Source: JBKQVT01 sp963727245 (GTDB taxonomy: Bacteria > Planctomycetota > Planctomycetia > Pirellulales > Thermoguttaceae). Taken from it: a stretch of 64,000 bases of DNA. Both the position numbers and the translations under genes were made by a program. Of the stretch, positions 34,694-44,186 are shown in pieces (position 1 is the first letter of the stretch; each line of letters starts with the position of its first letter). The notes under the pieces are model-generated. The model made no database searches. It was not told where the DNA came from and saw nothing but the letters and a program-made list of their open reading frames with translations. The stretch spans positions 248,001 to 312,000 of the forward strand of contig CAVSFO010000004.1 in the NCBI GenBank assembly GCA_963727245.1, written 5' to 3'.

Positions 34694-35772
34694 GTGGAAC
34701 TCAACGACCTTACCCAGACCAGCGGTGAATGGCTGCGGGGCAACGGGCCTGAGGCCGACATCGTCATCAGCAGCCGCATTCGCCTGGCCCGCAACCTCGC
34801 CGACTTCCCCTTCATCAGCCGCGCCACGCCGCAAGACCGCGCCAAATCGAGCGCCTCATGCGGGAGTGCATTTTCAGCGTCAACACCTCCGGCGACTTGC
34901 TCTATGTCGCCGTCGACGAGTTGGAAGGCGTCGATCGGCAGATGCTCGTCGAGCGGCACTTGATTAGCCGCGAGCACGCCGAGAGCCAGGGCACCCGCGC
35001 CGTGGCCATCGACCGCACCGAGAAGTTCAGCCTCATGGTCAACGAGGAGGACCACCTTCGCATGCAAGTCATGCAGAGCGGCCTGAACCTGCAAAGCGTT
35101 TGGGAACAGATCAACCGCTTCGACACCCTCATCGAGGAGAAGGTGACCTATGCCTTCCACGACCAACTGGGCTACCTGACCGCCTGCCCGACCAACGTCG
35201 GCACCGGCATGAGGGTCAGCGTGATGCTCCACCTGCCCGCCCTGGTCATTACCCGGCAGATCGAGAAGGTCTTCCGCAGCCTGCAAAAGATCAGCCTGGC
35301 GGTCCGCGGCCTTTACGGCGAGGGCTCGCAGGCGATGGGCGATTTCTACCAGATCAGCAACCAGATCACCCTGGGGCGAACCGAAGAGGACCTCATCCAG
35401 CAGGTCGGCGACATCGTGCCGGTGATCATCGACTACGAGCGGCAGGCCCGCCAGTTCCTCATCAAGGAAAGCCAGGAGAATCTGCACGACCGCGTCAGCC
35501 GCGCCTACGGCATCCTGCGGACCGCGCAGACCATCAGCTCGGAAGAGACCATGCACCTGCTCTCCAGCGTGCGGATGGGGGTCAACCTGGGCTTGATCCA
35601 GGACCTCAAGATCCCCGACATCAACGAGTTGTTCATCCACACGCAGCCCGCCCATTTGCAGAAGATGAGCGGCAGCGAGCTGGGCACCGCCGACCGCAAC
35701 ATCGAGCGCGCCCGCTACCTCCGCCATTACCTCAACAAGGGCAACGGCGCACAATCGGCGGAAAAGAACTGA
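34694..35772 (+). CDS. mcsB: Protein arginine kinase (one frameshift)
   Basis: About 359 residues from the GTG at 34694. Phosphagen-kinase-type motifs are clear: IVISSRIRLARN, NEEDHLRMQ, LTACPTNVGTGMRVSVMLHL and RTAQTISSEE. The frame breaks near 34847 in an A-run (one A missing); the restored join reads IERLMRECIFSVN. McsB phosphorylates arginine residues to mark proteins for Clp proteolysis. The C-terminal region is complete. It follows mcsA directly and shares its promoter. Confidence 0.92.
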
Positions 35773-35784
35773 GCCTGTCCGCGA

Positions 35785-35886
35785 GCCCCGAGCGTCAGCC
35801 TCCGGGTAACGTCGCCCCGCCGCTTGGCGTTTGCTGGCCGGTTGCCGCCGCCACGTTATCCGGAGGCTGACGCCTCCGGCTCGTTA
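35785..35886. repeat. CGTCAGCCTCCGG inverted repeat
   Basis: The arms AGCGTCAGCCTCCGGGTAAC and GTTATCCGGAGGCTGACGC pair across about 40 bases, between the convergent mcsB and coaD genes, and may serve as a bidirectional transcription stop. Confidence 0.75.
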
Positions 35887-36387
35887 CCCCCCCTCCAGCT
35901 TCCGCCGCACGGCGACGACCACGTTGGGCGACAAGAAACGGCCCAACTCCTCGTCGCCGGCCACCGAGGCAATCTGCTTGATCAGCGAACTGGAGACGTG
36001 CGCCAACTCCCCGTCGGCAATCATAAACAGCGTTTCCACCTCGGGGGCCATCCGCCGATTGGCCATCATCATGGTCAGCTCCGCCGGAATGTCGGTAATC
36101 GGACGCACGCCGCGGACCATGACGCAAGCGCCGCACTCCCGGACGAACTCGACGGCCAGGCCGGAAAAAATGCGGATCGACAGGTTCTTCGAGTGGCCGG
36201 TCGCCCCGCGGATCAGATCGACCCGCTCCTCCGGCGCGAACATCGTCTCCTTCTCGAGGTTGACGCCGACGCCCACGATAAGACGGTCGAACAGGCGGCT
36301 GGCCCGCTCCATGACGTTGAGGTGGCCGAGCGTGACCGGGTCGAAGGAGCCCGGGTAGACGGCGATGCGGGGCGAGAGCTTAGTCAT
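35884..36387 (-). CDS. coaD: Phosphopantetheine adenylyltransferase
   Basis: 167 residues. The nucleotidyltransferase motif IAVYPGSFDPVTLGHL opens the protein; VMVRGVRPITDIPAEL and the late SSSLIKQIA complete the family pattern. It adenylates 4'-phosphopantetheine in coenzyme A synthesis. The start ATG overlaps the upstream aminotransferase stop (ATGA). Confidence 0.96.
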   Translation of the reverse strand: MTKLSPRIAVYPGSFDPVTLGHLNVMERASRLFDRLIVGVGVNLEKETMFAPEERVDLIRGATGHSKNLSIRIFSGLAVEFVRECGACVMVRGVRPITDIPAELTMMMANRRMAPEVETLFMIADGELAHVSSSLIKQIASVAGDEELGRFLSPNVVVAVRRKLEGG

Positions 36388-37557
36388 GGGGCGGGGTCCT
36401 CGCTCAGGGCTTCGATAAGGCGGTCGACGTCGCCGGCGTCGTTGTAGGCATGGGGGCTGATCCGCAACCGGCCGGCGCGGCAACTGAGCACGATGCCGCG
36501 GCCGAGGCAATGGCGGCGGACGGCCGCCGGGTCGCGGCCCGGCAGCGCGAAGGCGACGATGCCGCTCTGGCGCGGCCCCGAGCGGTCGCTGTGGATCTCG
36601 GCGCCGAGGGCCGCCAACCGCTGGCAGGCCAGCGTGGTGACGTCCAAAATGCGCCCGCGCGATGGCCTCCGTGCCGAACTGCCCGAGCAGTTCCAGGCTG
36701 GCGCCCAGGCCCAGCAGGCCGGGCACGTTGGCCGTGCCGCCTTCGTAGCGGGCCGCCGTGTCCTTCAGCGTCAACTCGATGCGGCTGAAGTCGTGGCAAT
36801 GGACCACGCTGTTCCAGCCGAGTCCCAGCGGGCGGAGCCGGTCGAGGTGCTCGCGGCGGAGGTAGAAGATGCCGGCCCCCTCCGGCCCCAACAGCCACTT
36901 GTGCCCGTCGGCCGCCAGAAAATCGACCGGCGTTTCCGCCACGTTCAAGGGAAACACCCCCAGGGCCTGTATGGCGTCCACAAACAGCAAGGCCCCCCGG
37001 CGGTGGACCATGTTGGCCAGTTGGTCCAGGTCCTGGCGCCAGCCGTTGGAATAGGCCACCCAACTGACGCTGACGATGCGGGTGCGGCGGTCGCAGGCGG
37101 CGGCCAGGCGGTCCAGCAGTCCTGGTCCGTCGTCGCCTCTCACGCGGCGAACCTCGACGCCGCGGGCGGCCAGGTGCAGCCAGGGATATTGGTTGGAGGG
37201 GAATTCGTTGTCGGGCAAAACGACGTTGTTGCCCGGCTCCCAGGCGAAGCCCTCGGCCACCAGGTTGATGCCGGCCGTGGTGTTGGGGACCAGGGCAATC
37301 TCTTCCGGGGCCGCCCCGATCAGGGCGGCCGCCCCGCTGCGGAGTTGATCGATCTGCTTCATCCAGCCGGAATAGAAGGCCGTGCCGTTGCTGGTGGCGT
37401 CTTCGGCCCAGCGGCGGATGGCCTCGGAGGCCGGGCCGCTCAGCGGCGCCACGGCCGCATGGTCGAAATAGGCCCAGCGGGCGGCCACCGGCATCTGGCG
37501 ACGGAACTGGCCCCAATCGGTCGTCCCGCACGGGGGACTCTCGCTTGGCGTGGTCAA
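36384..37557 (-). CDS. Class V aminotransferase / cysteine desulfurase-like (one frameshift)
   Basis: About 390 residues. PLP-fold motifs are ARWAYFDHAAVAPLSGPA, VPNTTAGINLVA, VSWVAYSNGWRQDL and the lysine site AADGHKWLLGPEG. The start is probably the TTG at 37557 because GGAGG lies eight bases upstream. The frame breaks near 36655 (one extra G); the corrected join is EAIARRILDVTTLACQRL. It could be a cysteine desulfurase or another class V enzyme; substrate not deducible. Coupled to coaD by a four-base overlap. Confidence 0.85.
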
Positions 37558-37625
37558 AGGGCGATTCCTCCCTACGTTCGGCGGTAACGGTTCACCGGGC
37601 GGCCGGCACCCAGCGGGTACCCGGG

Positions 37626-37697
37626 TCCATTTTTCGGCCAACCGACGTGATTTCCACAGGCGACGTGGGCCGAAAACATGGACCTGTCCCCTTCCTC
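37626..37697. repeat. GGGGACTGTCCC-family repeat, copy 4
   Basis: Diverged copy with TTTTTCGGCCAACCGACGTG and GGCCGAAAACATGGACCTGT halves, upstream of the aminotransferase gene. Confidence 0.65.
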
Positions 37698-37747
37698 CCC
37701 GCCCGGTGAACGGTTACGTTCGACCGGGGACAGTGGCAGCCCGGCCG

Positions 37748-37818
37748 CCGTATGATTATACTAACGCAAAGACGTGGCAGCGGGGGTCCCGTCCGATTAT
37801 ACTAACGCAAGGACGTGA
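37748..37818 (+). promoter_or_regulatory. Tandem 41-bp repeat with two -10-like boxes
   Basis: GATTATACTAACGCAA occurs at 37754 and again 41 bases later at 37795, each followed by RGACGTG. Each copy holds a TATACT box. Together they look like a duplicated promoter for the small membrane protein at 37849. Confidence 0.55.
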
Positions 37819-37848
37819 GAATGACCAGAAGCGAGAGGAGCCAGCGGC

Positions 37849-38043
37849 GTGAATAAAGTGCTGTGCATCATTGGAATTGTCGTCGCTGTCCTCCTCCTCC
37901 TGGTTTTTGGCGTCGATGCCTCGGTTGGAGATCGGATCGGCTTTCCCTTCAACGGGGCCAGCCTGGGGATGGACATCAGTATGATCGTTTGTGCTTTGGT
38001 CCTGGGCTATATCAGTTGGGCCACCCTGCGGCAACAGGTATAA
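37849..38043 (+). CDS. Small membrane protein, unknown function
   Basis: 64 residues from a GTG with GAGAGGAG upstream. Two hydrophobic helices (IIGIVVAVLLLLVFGV and ISMIVCALVLGYISWATL) are joined by a short Gly/Asp loop, SVGDRIGFPFNGASLG. I do not recognise the family. The good ribosome-binding site and promoter-like tandem repeat upstream support a real gene. Confidence 0.65.
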   Translation: MNKVLCIIGIVVAVLLLLVFGVDASVGDRIGFPFNGASLGMDISMIVCALVLGYISWATLRQQV

Positions 38044-38172
38044 CCCGTTGTGGTGGTGTGATACCGGACAGCGTTTCTTGCGGGAGGCAGCCCCTTGGCC
38101 GGGCGATTCCGGCGTGCGGCACCCCGGGGCTTTCGGGGCCGGTCGCGGGGGTTCCTGACGGCGGCGTGGGCG

Positions 38173-38201
38173 TTGTTGTACTTGGCCGCGGGCGTTACAA
38201 T
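38173..38201 (+). promoter_or_regulatory. Sigma-70-type promoter of TPR gene
   Basis: TTGTTG at 38173-38178 and TACAAT at 38196-38201 with a 17-base spacer, about 100 bases before the start at 38305. Confidence 0.6.
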
Positions 38202-38304
38202 GGCAAGTAGTGATTGATCGAACCGATGACGGCCCTGAGGCCAGAGGGTGCACTGACGCCACCCCATCCGCCGGTCCGACTTGCCCCCCTTGTCTGACGT
38301 AACT

Positions 38305-39879
38305 ATGGCATCCAAAGACGATTCCGACCAGAACGAAGAACAACCGCTGGAGAAGCCGGAAAAACCGGAAAAGGCGGTCCCGCGCTGGCCCCCTTCCCCA
38401 AACGGGAAGAAACGTCTGCAAAAGGCCTTCGAGATCGCCAGCCAAAAGTCGGAACAGGAGAGCTACGACTACGCCACGGAACTGCTCAGCCAGTGCGTGT
38501 GGGGAGACCCGGGAAACAAGGCCTACGTGCAGAGCTTTCTCGGCAATCTGCAAAAGAAATACGCCAACAACCGCAAGGGCAGTTCCTTCGGCCAGTTCAA
38601 GGAACTCGGCTCCCGCAGCGCTATGAAGAAGGCCCTGGCCCAAAAGGACTGGACCGAGGTCGTCAGGAACGCCTTGCCGGTCCTGAAGGTCAATCCCTGG
38701 GACGTGCCGACCCTGATGGCCATGGCCAAGGCGTCGGAAAACCTGGCGGCCATGATACCGGGCGAATTCCTGGATTGTCAGTTGTTCTACTTGAAGACCG
38801 CCCTGGAGGCCAACCCCAAGGACGTTGAGGTGAACCGCGCCTGCGGCATGGCCCTGGGAAAGCGGGGCCAGTTCGACAATGCCATCGCCTGCTGGCACCG
38901 CGTCGAGCAGGCCCGGCCCAACGACGACGAGCCCAAGCGGGCCATCGCCTCGCTGGCCGTCGAGAAGACCCTCAAATTGGATGACACCGATCCCCGCAAG
39001 ATCTCCGCCAGGGGCAGGGGCGAATCTTCGGCCCAGCACGCGGGTGGGGAGGAACTGACGCCCGTCGAGCGCCTGCGGCGCCGGATCGCCAGGACTCCCG
39101 ACGACATCCCCGCCTACTACGAATTGGCCACGATTTTCTTCAACGAAGACAAGTACGTCGAGGCGGAAGAGGTAATGCTCAAGGCCTACGAGGCCTCGGG
39201 GCACGATGCCGACGTCCGCGACAAGTGGGATGACGCCCGCGTCCGCCGCATGCGCCACAACTTCGTGCAGGCCGAGGCGAAGGCCAAGAAGACCGGCAGC
39301 GACGAGGCCAAGGCCGCAGCCAAGCTGTGCAACCGGCAACTCAACGAGCTGCTCCTGGAGATCTATCAGGGGCGGATCGAGCGCTTTCCCGCCAACCTGG
39401 CTTTCCGCTTCGAACTCGGCCAGCAGTACAAGGTCCTGGGGCAAATCGGCGAGGCAATCAAGGAGTTCCAGAACGCCCGCAATGACGCCCGGCGCAAGGG
39501 GGTCTGCCTCTTGCAACTGGGCGAATGTTTCCAGGCCATCAAGCAGTATCGCCTGGCCATGGATCACTACGAATCGGCGATCGAGGAGATTCCGGACCGC
39601 GATGCCGACAGCAAGAAGGCCGCCCTCTACAAGGCCGGCAAGCTGGCGCTGGGTCTGAACGACCTGGCCAAGGCCGAGAAGCACCTCGGCGTTGTGGCCA
39701 GCATGGATTTCTCCTACCGCGACGTCTCGGTGCTGCTGGACAAGATTGCCCAGCGACGCGACAAGGAGGCGGAGGAGGAGGAGAAGCAGAAGAAGGAGGA
39801 GAAGGAGGAGAAGCAGAATCGCAAGGACGCGCAGCGCAAGGAGGAGAATAAGGAGGCCGACGAGACCGAGACTTCGTGA
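38305..39879 (+). CDS. TPR-repeat protein with charged tail
   Basis: 524 residues from the ATG at 38305. No signal peptide. Several tetratricopeptide-type helix pairs are visible (DYATELLSQCVWGDPGNKAY, ACGMALGKRGQFDNAIACWH, YYELATIFFNEDKYVEAEEV, RFELGQQYKVLGQIGEAIKE). The last ~45 residues are almost all Glu, Lys and Gln, a likely coiled tail. The role is probably protein scaffolding in the cytoplasm; no catalytic motif is seen. It is upstream of rpsT but separated by 255 bases of repeats. Confidence 0.85.
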   Translation: MASKDDSDQNEEQPLEKPEKPEKAVPRWPPSPNGKKRLQKAFEIASQKSEQESYDYATELLSQCVWGDPGNKAYVQSFLGNLQKKYANNRKGSSFGQFKELGSRSAMKKALAQKDWTEVVRNALPVLKVNPWDVPTLMAMAKASENLAAMIPGEFLDCQLFYLKTALEANPKDVEVNRACGMALGKRGQFDNAIACWHRVEQARPNDDEPKRAIASLAVEKTLKLDDTDPRKISARGRGESSAQHAGGEELTPVERLRRRIARTPDDIPAYYELATIFFNEDKYVEAEEVMLKAYEASGHDADVRDKWDDARVRRMRHNFVQAEAKAKKTGSDEAKAAAKLCNRQLNELLLEIYQGRIERFPANLAFRFELGQQYKVLGQIGEAIKEFQNARNDARRKGVCLLQLGECFQAIKQYRLAMDHYESAIEEIPDRDADSKKAALYKAGKLALGLNDLAKAEKHLGVVASMDFSYRDVSVLLDKIAQRRDKEAEEEEKQKKEEKEEKQNRKDAQRKEENKEADETETS

Positions 39880-39923
39880 TCGGCCGCGGCCGGCGCCGAG
39901 CGTAGCTGGACTTTTGCCGATTT

Positions 39924-40062
39924 CTCCCCTCTCCGGGCACCGACCGAAGGTTGGTCGGGAGAGGGGCCGGGGGTGAGGGCGTCGCAGAAGCGTACAAGCC
40001 AATGTAAGGCACTTTTTGCTCCAAAGCCCTCACCCTAACCCTCTCCCGGAGGGAGAGGGGAC
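39924..40062. repeat. CCCTCTCC/GGAGAGGG repeat pair
   Basis: Two modules (CCCTCTCCGGGCACCGACCG and CCCTCACCCTAACCCTCTCC) in inverted arrangement fill most of the TPR-rpsT gap. The first is broken by an insert containing ACCGAAGGTTGGT. Confidence 0.75.
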
Positions 40063-40133
40063 ATTGAATCCGGAATTTCAAAAGTGCAACCTTAAGAAAA
40101 ACTTTACAACCCCTCTCTAATTTAGCGAGACTC

Positions 40134-40412
40134 ATGCCCAATATTCAAAGTGCGAAGAAGCGACTGAAACAGAGCCTCATCCAACGGGAACGGAATCGCT
40201 CCGCCAAGCGATCGATCAACACCGAGCGTCACAAGGTGCTGGCCGCGCTGGCGGCCGGCAATGTCGCGCTGGCCGAGAGCGAGTTCAAGGTGGCGGCAAA
40301 GAAGCTGGATCGCGCGGCGGCGCGCAAGGTGCTGCATCGCAATGCGGCCGCGCGGACGAAATCGCGTCTGTCGGCCCGCATCAAGGCGGTGAAGAAGGCC
40401 CCGGCGAAGTAG
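40134..40412 (+). CDS. rpsT: 30S ribosomal protein S20
   Basis: 92 residues, normal length. MPNIQSAKKRLKQSLIQRER, then RSAKRSINTER and AARTKSRLSARI are the S20 signature; the protein is Lys/Arg/Ala-rich and all helical. It binds 16S rRNA in the body of the small subunit. It stands alone; no clear ribosome-binding site is seen. Confidence 0.96.
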   Translation: MPNIQSAKKRLKQSLIQRERNRSAKRSINTERHKVLAALAAGNVALAESEFKVAAKKLDRAAARKVLHRNAAARTKSRLSARIKAVKKAPAK

Positions 40413-40414
40413 CG

Positions 40415-40586
40415 GTAGCCCCGGTTGATGCCGATGTGTGCCACTGGCTCCGCCAGTGCTGCTTCGAGGCAAACACTGGCAAAGCCAGTGGCACCCGGCG
40501 GTAGCCCCGGTTGATGCCGATGTGTGCCACTGGCTCCGCCAGTGCTGCTTCGAGGCAAACACTGGCAAAGCCAGTGGCACCCGGCG
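40415..40586. repeat. Exact 86-bp tandem duplication
   Basis: Units 40415-40500 and 40501-40586 appear identical. Each holds the palindromes GCCACTGGCTCCGCCAGTG and CACTGGCAAAGCCAGTG of the family at 28.9-29.2 kb. The duplication fills the gap after rpsT. Confidence 0.9.
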
Positions 40587-40707
40587 TAAGGCGCGGGGAT
40601 ATCGTCGTGGCACCACCAGCCAAGCGAAGGGGCCACGTTATCCCCGCGCCTTACGCCCGGGGCTCGGGGGGGGCCGGGCGCGACGGCCCGCGATCACGCG
40701 ACTCCAT

Positions 40708-41586
40708 TCAGCAGCCGAATTCCACGTCGCGGGCGTCGAAAACCGGCCCCTCCACGCAGGTCCGCCGGTAATCCCACTGCCCGCCGCCGTCGCGCACCTT
40801 CGCCACGCAACTGAAGCAGATGCCCAGCCCGCAGGCCATGGGCGTCTCCAGCGAAACCTGGCACGGCAGCCCCAATTGCCCGGCCAGTTTCGCCGTCGCC
40901 GCCAGCATCCCCTCCGGACCGCAAGCGACCAGCCGGCAGGGAAACTCGGACTCTTGGACCAGCGGGCCGATCAGGTCGGTCACCAGGCCCCGCCGCCCCG
41001 CCGAGCCGTCGTCGGTGCTGAGGCGGACGTCCACGCCCGCGCGGCGAAAATCCTCGACGCAGGCCAGGTACTCCGCGCTGCGGCAACCGTAGCAGAGCGT
41101 CACTTTCCGGGCCGCGGGGACCTGCCGGGGCGGCTCGCCGTAGCGCTCCCGGCCGAGGTGCTCCTTGGCCAGGGCGAGGAAGGGCGTCTGCCCGATGCCG
41201 CCGGCCACCATGACCAAGTGTTGGCCGGGGGTGGGCGGAAAGCCGTTGCCCAACGGGCCCCACACTTCCAGCGGCGTGCCCGTTTGCACCCCGGCCAGCC
41301 GCCGCGTCATCTTGCCCACCGCCTGGTAGACGATGTCCATGGCCGCCGCCCGGCCCGCCGCATCCCGCACCACGTCATAAAGCGCCAGCGGGCGGCCCAA
41401 GAGCGGATCGTTGCAGCCGGCCAGCCGCATCATGATGAACTGACCGGGGACGATTTGCCGGGCGATCGGCGGGCACTCGAAGCGGATGCGATACGTGTCC
41501 CGCGCCAGGGGCACGTTTTCCACGACCAGCACCCGCTGTTGCCCCGCGCGATCGGCATACACCAGGCCAGCGTGCTCGTTGGTCAT
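40708..41586 (-). CDS. pyrK: Dihydroorotate dehydrogenase electron transfer subunit
   Basis: 292 residues. The FAD region IVPGQFIMMRLA, the NAD region VMVAGGIGQTPFLALAKE and the [2Fe-2S] site CGLGICFSC with a later Cys (YRRTCVEGP) give the PyrK layout. It passes electrons between the class 1B dihydroorotate dehydrogenase (PyrD) and NAD. pyrD is not in this window. It follows the pseudouridine synthase gene by about 55 bases on the same strand. Confidence 0.92.
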   Translation of the reverse strand: MTNEHAGLVYADRAGQQRVLVVENVPLARDTYRIRFECPPIARQIVPGQFIMMRLAGCNDPLLGRPLALYDVVRDAAGRAAAMDIVYQAVGKMTRRLAGVQTGTPLEVWGPLGNGFPPTPGQHLVMVAGGIGQTPFLALAKEHLGRERYGEPPRQVPAARKVTLCYGCRSAEYLACVEDFRRAGVDVRLSTDDGSAGRRGLVTDLIGPLVQESEFPCRLVACGPEGMLAATAKLAGQLGLPCQVSLETPMACGLGICFSCVAKVRDGGGQWDYRRTCVEGPVFDARDVEFGC

Positions 41587-41641
41587 CCCTTGGGGTCCGT
41601 GGGGTGCGAGGCGAGGCGGAGGGAAGCGACTTCTCGATGGG

Positions 41642-42462
41642 TCAAGGGGCGGACGGCCCCGGGGGGAGTTTGCCCAGTTTCACCGGCCCGATGGCCACCC
41701 GCACCAGGCGGAGCACCTTGTGCCCCATCTTGGCCAAGAGGCGGCGGATCTCCCGGTTCTGCCCCTCGGTGAGCACCATCTCCAGCAGCGTGCTGTTCTT
41801 GTGATGCGAGCGGATCACCGCGCGTTCGGCCCGGGCGAGCCCTTCGGCCAGGTAGACGCCGCGGCAAATCTTGGCCAGTTCCTCCGGCTGCGGCTTGCCG
41901 GCGACCTGGACCACGTACGTCTTGGGCACTTCGTAGCGCGGATGGGTGAGGCGATTGGCAAATTCGCCGTCGTTGGTGACCAGGATTAGCCCCTCGCTGT
42001 TCAGGTCGAGCCGGCCCACGGGAAACAAGCGGCGCCGCGCGACGGCACCAGGTCGATGACCCGCGGACGCCCCGCCGGGTCCGCGTTGGTCGAGACCACG
42101 CCGGTGGGCTTGTTGACGGCATAGTAGACGGCCCGGGAGGCGGTCAGGGTCTCGCCGTCGAGGCGGATTTCCTGGCTGGCCGGATCGACCCGGGTGCCCA
42201 GCTCCGTCACCACGCGGCGATCGACCTCGACGCGTCCGCTGGTGATCAGTTCTTCGCACTGGCGGCGGCTGCCCACGCCGGCGCCGGCCAGGACTTTTTG
42301 CAGCCGTTGGGCCCCGGGCTGCGGGGGGCTTGGCGCGGGGCCCTGCGGCGGGCGCCGTTTGGCCGGCGGCCGTGCGCGGCCGCGGAAACGTGGCCCTCGC
42401 CCCTGGCCGGGCCGCGCCGCTGCGCCCCGACCGGATCGTCTTCCAGGCGAATCGTGTGGCAT
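41642..42462 (-). CDS. RluB/RsuA-type pseudouridine synthase (one frameshift)
   Basis: About 273 residues from the ATG at 42462. An Arg/Pro-rich start leads to an S4 RNA-binding domain (RLQKVLAGAGVGSRRQCEEL) and a catalytic domain with GRLDLNSEGLILVTNDG, holding the active Asp, and NREIRRLLAKMGHKVLRLVR. The frame breaks near 42030; the corrected join is VPSRRRLFPVGRLDL. It modifies uridines in ribosomal RNA, most likely 23S, but RluB versus RsuA/RluE cannot be settled here. Confidence 0.88.
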
Positions 42463-42540
42463 GAAACCATCATAGCCCAAACCGGCCCGCTTCGACAGGC
42501 GGCCGGCTGCTAGATGGAGTAGTTCGGTCGGATGGCGCAG

Positions 42541-42719
42541 GTGGCCCCGATAGCTTCGCCCCGATAGCTTCGCTATCGGGGTGCCGCAGGCACAAGAGGC
42601 TTTTGCGGATTTTGGTGGGGCTCGCGGGTGGCCCCGATAGCTTCGCTATCGGGGTGCCGCAGGCACAAGAGGCTTTTGCGGATTTTGGTGGGGCTCGCTG
42701 CGCTCGACCCACCCTACAG
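42541..42719. repeat. Composite repeat: CCCCGATAGC palindromes with GGGTGGGTCGAG half
   Basis: A ~70-base unit starting GGTGGCCCCGATAGCTTCGC occurs twice in tandem. The second ends in the CTCGCTGCGCTCGACCCACC arm of the other family, so two repeat families are joined. Confidence 0.75.
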
Positions 42720-42743
42720 ACGCTCCGGCGGGGGACGTGATGG

Positions 42744-42998
42744 TTAGTATCCCGGGGCGTCGGGAATCCGCGTCTGGCCACGCAAGACCTCGGCCTGCGG
42801 GTTCTCAAAACCCGGCGGACGAGTCCCGGTCATCATCGATCCGGAGTCCGAGTCCGTCACCGGATAGGGGTCGAATCGCTGCGCCCGCCACTGCTGGTAA
42901 TTTTCGCTGCCGGGATTGAGAACAGTGGGCGGGGCAAGGCAACCGGACAAGAGGCCGGCCGAGAGCAGTGCAATCGCCGCCAGACGCATCTTCTTCAT
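42744..42998 (-). CDS. Small lipoprotein
   Basis: 84 residues. MKKMRLAAIALLSAGLLSGC is a textbook lipoprotein signal with the lipobox LSGC. The mature part is Pro/Ser/Asp-rich (NPGSENYQQWRAQRFDPYPV) with no recognised domain. AAGGAGG lies a few bases before the start. Likely an envelope lipoprotein of unknown role. Confidence 0.82.
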   Translation of the reverse strand: MKKMRLAAIALLSAGLLSGCLAPPTVLNPGSENYQQWRAQRFDPYPVTDSDSGSMMTGTRPPGFENPQAEVLRGQTRIPDAPGY

Positions 42999-43100
42999 GG
43001 CCGTGCCTCCTTGCCGTCCTGACGAGCCTCCCCCAAGGAAGAGGGGATCCGGGGGCGGGGCCCGATTATATAGATTTTCTCGGCCAGAAAGAAGACGAAT

Positions 43101-44072
43101 CTATGGCAAATATGCGTCCGCCAGCACCCCCCTGCCCTGCGGGGTCAAGCGGACCGACCCCAGCGCCGCGGGCACTAGCGCCGTCGAACCGCGCCGCAGG
43201 GGCGTCCCCAGCGGATCGCCCTCGATGCGGAAGGAGCCCTCCAGCACGCACAGGACGTGGCAACGCTGGTCGCCGCCGAGGCTCTCCGGACGGTCGATAG
43301 TCCAACGATCCAGCCAGAATCGCTCGCATTGGACCAGTCTGCTGACGCCCGGCCGGCCGGTCGGCTGGGGCTGTTGCGGAAAGACCGGCCCGCGGGCGAA
43401 ATCCACCACGTCGAGGGCTTCCTGGACGTGCAGCGGCCGCGGCTTGCCGTCAGGGCCCACGCGGTTCCAGTCGAACAGCCGGAAGGTGACGGTGCTGGCT
43501 TGTTGGATTTCAGCCACCAGCAGCCCTGGGCCCAAGGCGTGCACGGTCCCCGGGGGCAGAAAGATGCAATCGCCCGGCACGGGCTCGAAGCGGTGCAGCA
43601 ACTGCTGGCAGGTCCCCTGGCGGACCGCTTCCGCGAGCGATTTTCGATCCACGCCCGGCTGAAGGCCGGCATAAACGACGCTGCCTGGCTCGGCGGTCAT
43701 GACGATCGAGGCCTCGTACTTGCCGGCGTCCGGCGGATCGAGTCGGGCGGCCTGGGCGTCGTTGGGATGGACCTGCACGGACAGCGCCCGGCAGGCGTCG
43801 ATGAACTTCACCATCAAGGGAAAATGGGCCTGTGGATGATGGCGACCCAACAAGGCCGCCCCATGCTCCGCGACCAGCGTCGCCAAACTGGCGCCGGCCA
43901 GCGGACCGCCCTCGACCACGCTCTGATCGGCCCCCCGGTCGCAGATCTCCCAGCTCTCCGCGTAATCGTCGCCGGGACCCAGGGCTTTGCCCAGTTCGGT
44001 CGCCAGGCGCCTGCCCCCCCAGATGTATCGCTTGAAAACCGGGCGAAAACGCAAAGGGTAGAGCGCATCCAT
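43101..44072 (-). CDS. manA: Mannose-6-phosphate isomerase, class I
   Basis: 323 residues from the ATG at 44072. Zinc-site motifs are LSVQVHPNDAQA and FLPPGTVHALGPGLLVAEIQ, with the start FRPVFKRYIWGGRRLATELGK typical of short bacterial type I enzymes. It interconverts mannose-6-phosphate and fructose-6-phosphate. A single gene, divergent from tatC. Confidence 0.93.
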   Translation of the reverse strand: MDALYPLRFRPVFKRYIWGGRRLATELGKALGPGDDYAESWEICDRGADQSVVEGGPLAGASLATLVAEHGAALLGRHHPQAHFPLMVKFIDACRALSVQVHPNDAQAARLDPPDAGKYEASIVMTAEPGSVVYAGLQPGVDRKSLAEAVRQGTCQQLLHRFEPVPGDCIFLPPGTVHALGPGLLVAEIQQASTVTFRLFDWNRVGPDGKPRPLHVQEALDVVDFARGPVFPQQPQPTGRPGVSRLVQCERFWLDRWTIDRPESLGGDQRCHVLCVLEGSFRIEGDPLGTPLRRGSTALVPAALGSVRLTPQGRGVLADAYLP

Positions 44073-44112
44073 GGAGCATGTCTCGGGCAGAAATGCGCGC
44101 CCCGGGCATTCG

Positions 44113-44141
44113 TTGCACGGGCAGCGCCGCAAGGCTATCAT
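44113..44141 (+). promoter_or_regulatory. Sigma-70-type promoter of tatC
   Basis: TTGCAC at 44113-44118 and TATCAT at 44136-44141 with a 17-base spacer, 45 bases before the tatC start. Confidence 0.7.
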
Positions 44142-44186
44142 GGATTATAGTCCGTCCCACCAACCTACACTATTCCCCCCCGGCGC

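Noticed and set aside
36655..36665. Pseudogene status for the class V aminotransferase
   Set aside because: A single-base fix restores a full-length, motif-complete protein coupled to coaD; decay is less likely than error.
38044..38172. Possible tRNA or small RNA gene before the TPR gene
   Set aside because: GC-rich hairpins are present but no cloverleaf with conserved T-loop and acceptor stem could be built.
40415..40586. Possible CRISPR array
   Set aside because: Only two identical 86-base units with no unique spacers, and the unit is a palindromic intergenic repeat.
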